Origin: CALAED01 sp937891035
GTDB taxonomy: Bacteria; Actinomycetota; Actinomycetes; Streptosporangiales; Streptosporangiaceae
Direction of reading: 5' to 3'
Length of the DNA: 18,736 nucleotides
NCBI GenBank assembly: GCA_035642125.1
Contig: DASQSZ010000299.1
Span: 1-18,736 of the forward strand
Numbering within the stretch: position 1 is the first letter of the stretch; each line of letters opens with the position of its first letter. The position numbers and the translations under genes were made by a program. Positions 14,382-18,736 of this stretch are shown piece after piece. Under the pieces are notes generated by a model. It was not told the origin of the DNA. It was given only the letters and a program-made list of their open reading frames with translations, and made no database searches.

Positions 14382-16004
14382 ATGAACCATTCCGCGGAAA
14401 CCTCCCCTGCCACCCCCGTCGTCAAGCCCGGCGACGGCCGCTATCCCGCCCTCAGCCGGGGATTCAACCAGCGCTGGATCGCCCACCCCGAGTACGTGCG
14501 GATGGTCACCAGTCCACAACAAGTAGTCACGGCGCTGAACGAGGCGATCAACCAGAAGTCCGCCGACCCACACCGGACCCGTATCACCGTCCGGTCTGGC
14601 GGCCACTGCTACGAGGACTTCGTGTGCGGCGATGACGTACGGGTCATCCTGGACGTCAGCCCAATGTGCGGTATGTACTACGACTCGACCATGCAGGCAT
14701 GGTGTGTGGAGTCCGGCGCCACCAACTGGCACGTCTACAGCCACTTGTTTCCGCTGTCCGGCCGCACCCTGCCGGCCGGGTCGTGCTACTCGGTTGGGCT
14801 GGGCGGGCAAATCACCGGCGGTGGCTACGGGCTGCTGTCGCGGCAGGCCGGGCTGACGGTGGACTACCTGTACGCCGTCGAGGTCGCCGTTGTCACCGCG
14901 AAGCGCACTGTGGAACTGGTGACCGCGACCCGCGACGACTCCGACCCGGACCGCAAGGACCTGTGGTGGGCGCACACCGGTGGAGGCGGCGGCAACTTCG
15001 GCGTGGTGACCCGCTTTTGGTTCAAGGACCTGCCCACCCCGCCCAGCCGCGTGCTCATCACCGCCCGCGCTTGGGACTGGGCGGGTTTCTCCCAGGAGCA
15101 TTTCACCCACTTGGTCAGCTCCTACGGTGAGTACTTCGCCACCCACCAAAACCCCACCACCGAGGCCGGGCGGCTGTTCACCCTGCTGACCCTCACCTAC
15201 AACAACGGCACGAATCAAATCGGCCTGGTCGCCCAGGTGGACGCCGCGAACGAGGACCCCGACAAAGACGCGGGCGCCGCCGCCATGCGCGACTTCCTTA
15301 CCAAGGTCGACAGCGACGCCATCCCCACCTCCAGCCAGATGCTGCACTCGGTGGCCGAGCACGCACCCATCCCCAACGCCTGGACACCACGGCTGATGCC
15401 CTGGCTGACCGCCACCCAGGCGCTCAACAGCTCCGGCGAGAACCGCTGCGGCAAATACAAGTCAGCCTACCTACGCAAGCCCTTCACGCCCGCGCAAATA
15501 ACGGCGATGTGGGACCACCTAGGAAACACCCCCCACACCGACTTCACCAACTCCCAGGCCGTCATCCAGATCGACTCCTACGGCTCGGCGATCAACCAGC
15601 CGCTCCACGAGACCGCGTGCCGGCAACGCAACTCCATCCTGAAAATGCAGTACCAGGTGTACTGGAACCGCCGCAACGACACCGACCCCGGCGACCAGGC
15701 CAAGAACCTGAAATGGATCCGGGACGCCTACCGGGCCACCTTCGCCGACACCGGCGGCGTCCCCATCATCGGCGACCGCACCGACGGTTGCTACATCAAT
15801 TACCCCGACGTCGACCTGAACGACACCAAGACCTGGAACACATCAGGCCAGGCATGGTCACAGCTGTACTACAAAGACGCCTACCCTCGACTGCAGCGCA
15901 TCAAAGCACGCTGGGACCCCCTACGGATTTTCCACCACACCCAATCCATCGAACCCGCACCCAAACCCACCCCAGGCAACTCCCCCCACCCGGCGAAACA
16001 ATAA
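14382..16004 (+). CDS. Berberine-bridge-like FAD oxidase, probably with bicovalent FAD
   Basis: A 540-residue flavoprotein of the vanillyl-alcohol-oxidase fold. The FAD-binding domain carries VRSGGHCYED with H75 and LPAGSCYSVGLGGQITGGGY with C135. These positions match the histidine and cysteine that attach FAD at two points in GOOX- and AknOx-type oxidases. The substrate domain follows, and the C-terminal BBE segment is present (CYINYPDVDLND; YYKDAYPRLQRIKARWDP). Such enzymes oxidise sugars or tailor natural products using oxygen. There is no signal peptide. The ATG at 14382 has AGGA seven bases upstream, plus an earlier AGGAGA. Codon use drifts towards A- and C-ending codons in the 3' half, and the gene ends in TAA and an A-rich stretch, unlike neighbours. 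Foreign origin is likely. No partner biosynthetic genes are visible. Confidence 0.88.
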   Translation: MNHSAETSPATPVVKPGDGRYPALSRGFNQRWIAHPEYVRMVTSPQQVVTALNEAINQKSADPHRTRITVRSGGHCYEDFVCGDDVRVILDVSPMCGMYYDSTMQAWCVESGATNWHVYSHLFPLSGRTLPAGSCYSVGLGGQITGGGYGLLSRQAGLTVDYLYAVEVAVVTAKRTVELVTATRDDSDPDRKDLWWAHTGGGGGNFGVVTRFWFKDLPTPPSRVLITARAWDWAGFSQEHFTHLVSSYGEYFATHQNPTTEAGRLFTLLTLTYNNGTNQIGLVAQVDAANEDPDKDAGAAAMRDFLTKVDSDAIPTSSQMLHSVAEHAPIPNAWTPRLMPWLTATQALNSSGENRCGKYKSAYLRKPFTPAQITAMWDHLGNTPHTDFTNSQAVIQIDSYGSAINQPLHETACRQRNSILKMQYQVYWNRRNDTDPGDQAKNLKWIRDAYRATFADTGGVPIIGDRTDGCYINYPDVDLNDTKTWNTSGQAWSQLYYKDAYPRLQRIKARWDPLRIFHHTQSIEPAPKPTPGNSPHPAKQ

Positions 16005-16047
16005 AAACCAACGCCAAAAATCCAATCTGGCTCTCTTGGTCCGCCCC

Positions 16048-16071
16048 GGCGAAGTTGGAGGCTACTTCGCC
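16048..16071 (+). terminator. Stem-loop after the oxidase gene
   Basis: GGCGAAGT (16048-16055) and ACTTCGCC (16064-16071) are perfect inverse complements around an 8-base loop, 43 bases past the oxidase stop. There is no T run after it, so it is at best a weak intrinsic terminator. Confidence 0.45.
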
Positions 16072-16196
16072 TGCATGCTCACCATTAGCGGAACGCAGTC
16101 GCAAGGTCGGCCGTCGGGTGCGTTCCCATGTGTGCAGGATCGCCATAGGGTGCGTTGTTACAGCGTGAGCATCCCCTAGTCGGACAAGGTGGGACC

Positions 16197-17282
16197 GTGA
16201 CGCAAGAGTCTCGGAATCCGGGCGTGCCGCCGCTGCTGGCCGTCGTCGCCGCCTGGTGCTGGCGGCTCATCGTCATCGGGGTCGTGCTGTACGCGCTGAT
16301 CTGGTTGGTGGCCTTCCTGCACCTGGTGATCCTGCCGTTCGCCGCGGCCCTGCTGCTCACCTCGTTGCTGCACCCGATCACCGCTCGGCTGCGCCGGTGG
16401 GGACTGCCCCGGCTGGCCGCCACCTGGACGACGCTGCTCGGCGGGCTGCTGGTGATCGCCGCGGTGGGCATCCTCATCGGTGTGCAGGCCGACGAGCAGT
16501 TCCCCCGGCTGACGGAGGCATTGCAGCAGACCGCGCGGGATGTGCAGAACTGGCTGGTGACCGGCCCGCTGGGGCTGGAACGGGCGCAGCTCGACCAGAC
16601 CGTGGAGACGTTCCTGCAACAACTGCAAGAACGCCGGGAGGAGATCGGACGCAGCCTCGTCCGCGGCGCCACCGTGGCGGCCGAGGTCGTGGCGGGCATC
16701 ATCCTCATGATCTTCATGGCGTTCTTCCTGCTCAAGGACGGCGACCGCATCTGGGGTTGGTTGATCCGCGCCTTCGGGCCGGCGCGGCCACGGGTGGACG
16801 CGGCGGGCCGGGCCGCCTGGCGCACCCTGTCGCAGTACATGGTGGGCACCACGATCGTCGCCGCGATCCACTCGGTCGTGATGGCGATCGTGCTCACCAT
16901 CATGGGCGTCCCCTTGGTGGTGCCCCTCACCGCGCTGATCTTCTTGGCCAGCTATCTGCCGATCATCGGCATCATCATCGCCGGCGGCCTCGCCGTGCTG
17001 GTCACGCTCGGTACGAAAGGCCTGCTGCTCGCCGTCATCCTGCTCGGCATCCTGGTCCTCGAGCAGCAGCTGGAAAATCACGTCCTGCAGCCGCTCGTCG
17101 TCGGCCGCCTGGTCAGGTTCCATCCACTCGCCATCATCGTGGCCCTCGCGGTCGGCGGGATCGTGGCCGGGATCGCCGGCGCCGCCGTCGCCGTACCGCT
17201 GTCGGCCGTCCTCTACCGCGCGCTCCCCGAATTGCGCAGGGACCCCGCCGAGCCGGCCGAGGAGGCCGCCGAACCCGGATAA
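16197..17282 (+). CDS. AI-2E/PerM family membrane protein
   Basis: A 361-residue integral membrane protein. Two N-terminal helices (LIVIGVVLYALIWLVAFLHL; a second overlapping LPFAAALLL) are followed by a third near WTTLLGGLLVIAAVGILIGV. A soluble amphipathic segment (residues about 100-155, rich in Q and R) comes next, then a helical bundle ending with the family hallmark EQQLENHVLQPLVVGRLVRF and HPLAIIVALAVGG. The family includes TqsA and YdiK of E. coli and sodium/proton antiporters of halophiles, so export of a small molecule is only a generic guess. The GTG at 16197 is chosen for AAGGTGG four bases upstream; the earlier TTG frame has no ribosome binding site. A small hairpin (17302-17317) follows the stop. 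Confidence 0.87.
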   Translation: MTQESRNPGVPPLLAVVAAWCWRLIVIGVVLYALIWLVAFLHLVILPFAAALLLTSLLHPITARLRRWGLPRLAATWTTLLGGLLVIAAVGILIGVQADEQFPRLTEALQQTARDVQNWLVTGPLGLERAQLDQTVETFLQQLQERREEIGRSLVRGATVAAEVVAGIILMIFMAFFLLKDGDRIWGWLIRAFGPARPRVDAAGRAAWRTLSQYMVGTTIVAAIHSVVMAIVLTIMGVPLVVPLTALIFLASYLPIIGIIIAGGLAVLVTLGTKGLLLAVILLGILVLEQQLENHVLQPLVVGRLVRFHPLAIIVALAVGGIVAGIAGAAVAVPLSAVLYRALPELRRDPAEPAEEAAEPG

Positions 17283-17301
17283 AGACAACGCCATCGAGGT
17301 G

Positions 17302-17317
17302 AGCTGCGAAGAGCTCG
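17302..17317 (+). terminator. Small hairpin after the AI-2E family gene
   Basis: GAGCT (17302-17306) pairs with AGCTC (17313-17317) around GCGAAG. A second 5-bp repeat, GTGAG and CTCAC, occurs near 17362-17377. Both are short and lack a T tract, so termination is only suggested. Confidence 0.25.
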
Positions 17318-17415
17318 GCCATTCCCGACGCGAGAAGGCGAGCCTAGGACACGCCGAAAGGGTGAGGGCCGGCTCACGCCTCGTGACATTTGATTTCTAA
17401 TCTGCTGCCTTTTTG

Positions 17416-17421
17416 TATATT
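17416..17421 (+). promoter_or_regulatory. Probable -10 element for the solute-binding protein gene
   Basis: TATATT lies in an unusually T-rich stretch (17389-17428). It would start transcription near 17428, just before the GGAC that opens the structured leader. A TTGATT at 17390-17395 is the best -35 match, but its 20-base spacer is longer than ideal. Confidence 0.4.
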
Positions 17422-17427
17422 CGTTTT

Positions 17428-17530
17428 CGCGGACACCCCGGGGTGCTTAGAGTAAATCGGCCGGCCTCCCGCTGAGAGTCGACGACTCCACGCCGCCATC
17501 TCATCCGCAACCCACGTAAGGGAGCGTCCA
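17428..17530 (+). promoter_or_regulatory. Structured leader with THI-box-like sequence boxes (candidate TPP-class riboswitch variant)
   Basis: In order, the leader holds GGGGTGC (17440-17446), GCTGAGA (17471-17477) and CCACGTAAGGGAG (17512-17524). The first two are exact TPP riboswitch boxes; the third resembles CCAGCGTAGGGA. GGACACCCC (17431-17439) can pair with GGGAGCGTCC (17520-17529) through eight base pairs, one mismatch and one bulge. That would close the element and bury the GGGAG ribosome binding site. GGGGT can also pair with ACTCC (17485-17489), as in helix P2. Against this, the conserved CCTGATCTGG arm is poorly matched (TCTCATCCGC, six of ten), helix P3 is weak, and a competing palindrome GAGTCG-A-CGACTC occupies 17476-17488. 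The downstream THI5-like gene gives context. Ligand binding is unproven. Confidence 0.33.
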
Positions 17531-18508
17531 TTGAGGTTTCCGCGCCGCCTCATGTCCGCGTCGGGTATCGCCGCCGTCACCGCTCTGGTTCTGACCCTTG
17601 CGGGATGCGGTGGTTCCGGCGCCACCGCCTCGAGTTCTTCGGGTCTGGAGAAGACCACCCTCAACGTCGGTCTGCTCCCCGTGGCCGACGCCGCTCAACT
17701 CAAGCTGGCAATCGACCGCGGATTCTTCAAGGCCGAGGGCCTCTCGGTAAAGATTCAGATGCTCCAGGGCGGGGCGGAGGCGCCGCCGAAGCTCAGCAGC
17801 GGCGCGCTCGACGTCTCCTTCGGCGCCTACGTTCCGTTCTTCATGGCCAAGGCGGCCGGGTTCCCGCTGCACATTGTGGCCGACGCCTTCGAGTCAGCCC
17901 CCGGTACGCACACCCTTCTCGTGGCCAGGGACTCCCCGATTCACGTGGTGAAGGACCTCGTGGGCAAGAAGGTCGGCGTCAACGTCAAGCGCAACCTCAG
18001 CTCGCTGATCGTCCAAGCGACACTGCAACCGCAGGGCGTCAAGCTCGACGACAATAAGGATTTCGTCGCGATCCCCTTCCCCAACATGCAGGCGGCGCTC
18101 CAGAACCGCACCGTGGACGCGGTGCAAGCGGTGGAGCCCTTCAGCACACAGATGCAAAAATCGATCGGTGCGCGCTTGATCACCGACCTCAGCCAAGGCC
18201 CGACCGCCCGGTTCCCCATCGCCGGCTACGCCTCGACGGAAGGTTGGGCGAAGAAGCACCCCAAGACGCTCGCCGCCTTCCGGCGCGCCATCACCAAGGC
18301 CCAGGTGTTGCTGGCCGACCGCCAGATGCTCGCCCAAACCCTGCCGACCTACACAAAGATCGATGCCAGCACGGCGGCGACACTGCACGTGGGCGTGTTT
18401 CCATCGTCGATCAACACCACGCGCCTGCAACGGGTCGCCGATCTCATGCGACAGTACGGTTACTCGACGCAGCCCATCGACGTGAAGTCCCTTGTGAGCT
18501 CGCCATAA
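17531..18508 (+). CDS. NMT1/THI5-like ABC transporter solute-binding lipoprotein
   Basis: A 325-residue extracytoplasmic binding protein. It has a type II signal peptide with lipobox LAGC and lipidated C26, a short Ser/Ala linker, then a periplasmic-binding fold that starts TLNVGLLPVADAAQLKLAID. GGFF-like and substrate-site segments characteristic of the SsuA/TauA/NMT1 group follow, including AIDRGFFKAEGL, SSGALDVSFGAY and KKVGVNVKRNL. Relatives capture sulfonates, nitrate, pyrimidine thiamine precursors or small aromatic compounds. The ligand here is open, though the leader hints at thiamine-related control. The start is TTG at 17531, six bases after GGGAG; ATG at 17552 would cut the basic signal region. 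No permease or ATPase gene follows: the next gene is an antitoxin, so this is an orphan component. Confidence 0.87.
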   Translation: MRFPRRLMSASGIAAVTALVLTLAGCGGSGATASSSSGLEKTTLNVGLLPVADAAQLKLAIDRGFFKAEGLSVKIQMLQGGAEAPPKLSSGALDVSFGAYVPFFMAKAAGFPLHIVADAFESAPGTHTLLVARDSPIHVVKDLVGKKVGVNVKRNLSSLIVQATLQPQGVKLDDNKDFVAIPFPNMQAALQNRTVDAVQAVEPFSTQMQKSIGARLITDLSQGPTARFPIAGYASTEGWAKKHPKTLAAFRRAITKAQVLLADRQMLAQTLPTYTKIDASTAATLHVGVFPSSINTTRLQRVADLMRQYGYSTQPIDVKSLVSSP

Positions 18509-18528
18509 GGGCAGGCTCACCGGATGAG

Positions 18529-18548
18529 TGGTACGCTATATGGTACCA
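18529..18548. promoter_or_regulatory. Palindromic operator/promoter of the antitoxin gene
   Basis: TGGTAC (18529-18534) and GTACCA (18543-18548) are perfect inverse complements around GCTATATG, which can supply a -10-like TATATG. The spacing to the start codon is 20 bases. YefM/Phd antitoxins repress their own operons by binding GTAC-centred palindromes, so this is the expected autoregulatory site. Confidence 0.6.
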
Positions 18549-18568
18549 GTCTGGAAGGGGTTTCCGTC

Positions 18569-18736
18569 ATGTCCATCACCGCGAGCGAGGCCCGCAAGAA
18601 CCTCTTTCCACTGATCAAGAAGGTCAACGAGGACCACGACGCCATCGAGATCGTCTCCAAGCACGGCAACGCCGTCCTCGTTTCAGCCGAGGACTTCTCC
18701 GCTCTTCGGGAAGGCGCATATCTACTGCGCTCACCC
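18569..18736 (+). CDS. YefM/Phd family antitoxin (partial, runs off the right edge)
   Basis: The 56 visible residues start MSITASEARKNLFPLIKKVN and continue with IEIVSKHGNAVLVSAEDFSAL. This is the N-terminal DNA-binding half of a prevent-host-death (YefM) antitoxin, which binds its operator as a dimer and neutralises a RelE/YoeB-type endoribonuclease through its C-terminal tail. The ATG at 18569 has GGAAGGGG eight bases upstream. The C-terminal toxin-binding part and the expected toxin gene lie beyond the window. The palindrome at 18529-18548 fits autoregulation. Confidence 0.9.
   Translation, partial: MSITASEARKNLFPLIKKVNEDHDAIEIVSKHGNAVLVSAEDFSALREGAYLLRSP

Noticed and set aside
16176..17294. 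372-codon minus-strand open frame opposite the AI-2E family gene
   Set aside because: Composition is dominated by D, H, Q, R and G as expected for the antisense of a hydrophobic protein, and there is no start signal or motif.

Overview
The window is high-GC DNA from an actinomycete. Nearly every recognisable gene ends most of its codons in G or C and many use GTG or TTG starts. The gene families are also typical of filamentous Actinomycetota: a DUF5999 protein, an RsbW-like ATPase, a LAL-type LuxR regulator and a berberine-bridge-like oxidase. A Streptosporangiales-like host is a guess. The calls come from reading motifs by eye. No database search was possible.

Layout from left to right. The window opens with the tail of an unknown gene (1-102). 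A roughly 730-base gap follows, with an AT-richer patch and an almost perfect operator-like palindrome (670-690). Next is an M20 metallo-dipeptidase (832-2199), convergent with a NodB-type deacetylase (2196-3116); their stop codons overlap. Divergent from the deacetylase is a phosphotransferase of the APH fold (3199-4140). A proline-rich four-helix membrane protein (4162 to 4891 region, minus strand) comes next. A thiamine-diphosphate enzyme (5099-6805) has a perfect 9-bp hairpin just upstream of its ribosome binding site. A LysR regulator (6883-7797) is divergent from a coupled alpha/beta hydrolase and luciferase-like monooxygenase pair (7904-10107). A 31-bp interrupted palindrome lies between regulator and operon, which suggests a LysR-controlled catabolic unit. 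Past a strong bidirectional hairpin lie an RsbW-like anti-sigma ATPase (10150-10659) and a DUF5999 protein (10770-10994).

The stretch from about 11.1 to 14.4 kb shows decay and insertion. It has a LuxR regulator that has lost its N-terminal ATPase half (11165-12235), an intact serine-hydrolase lipoprotein (12395-13369), a low-GC DUF1232 membrane protein (13531-13923) and a frameshifted scrap of an IS982-like transposase (about 13971-14100). After it comes a flavoprotein oxidase with both covalent FAD attachment residues (14382-16004), whose 3' half is rich in A and C. Then follow an AI-2E/PerM family membrane protein (16197-17282), an orphan NMT1/THI5-like solute-binding lipoprotein (17531-18508), and the start of a YefM/Phd antitoxin gene with a palindromic operator (18569 to the right edge).

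The most intriguing non-coding signal is the leader of the solute-binding protein (about 17428-17530). It carries two exact 7-base boxes of the TPP (THI-box) riboswitch in the right order and a close match to the third. It can also form a long-range helix that would hide the ribosome binding site. The pyrophosphate-binding arm does not match the consensus, so it is either a diverged or variant aptamer or a coincidence. No CRISPR array, tRNA or rRNA gene was seen.
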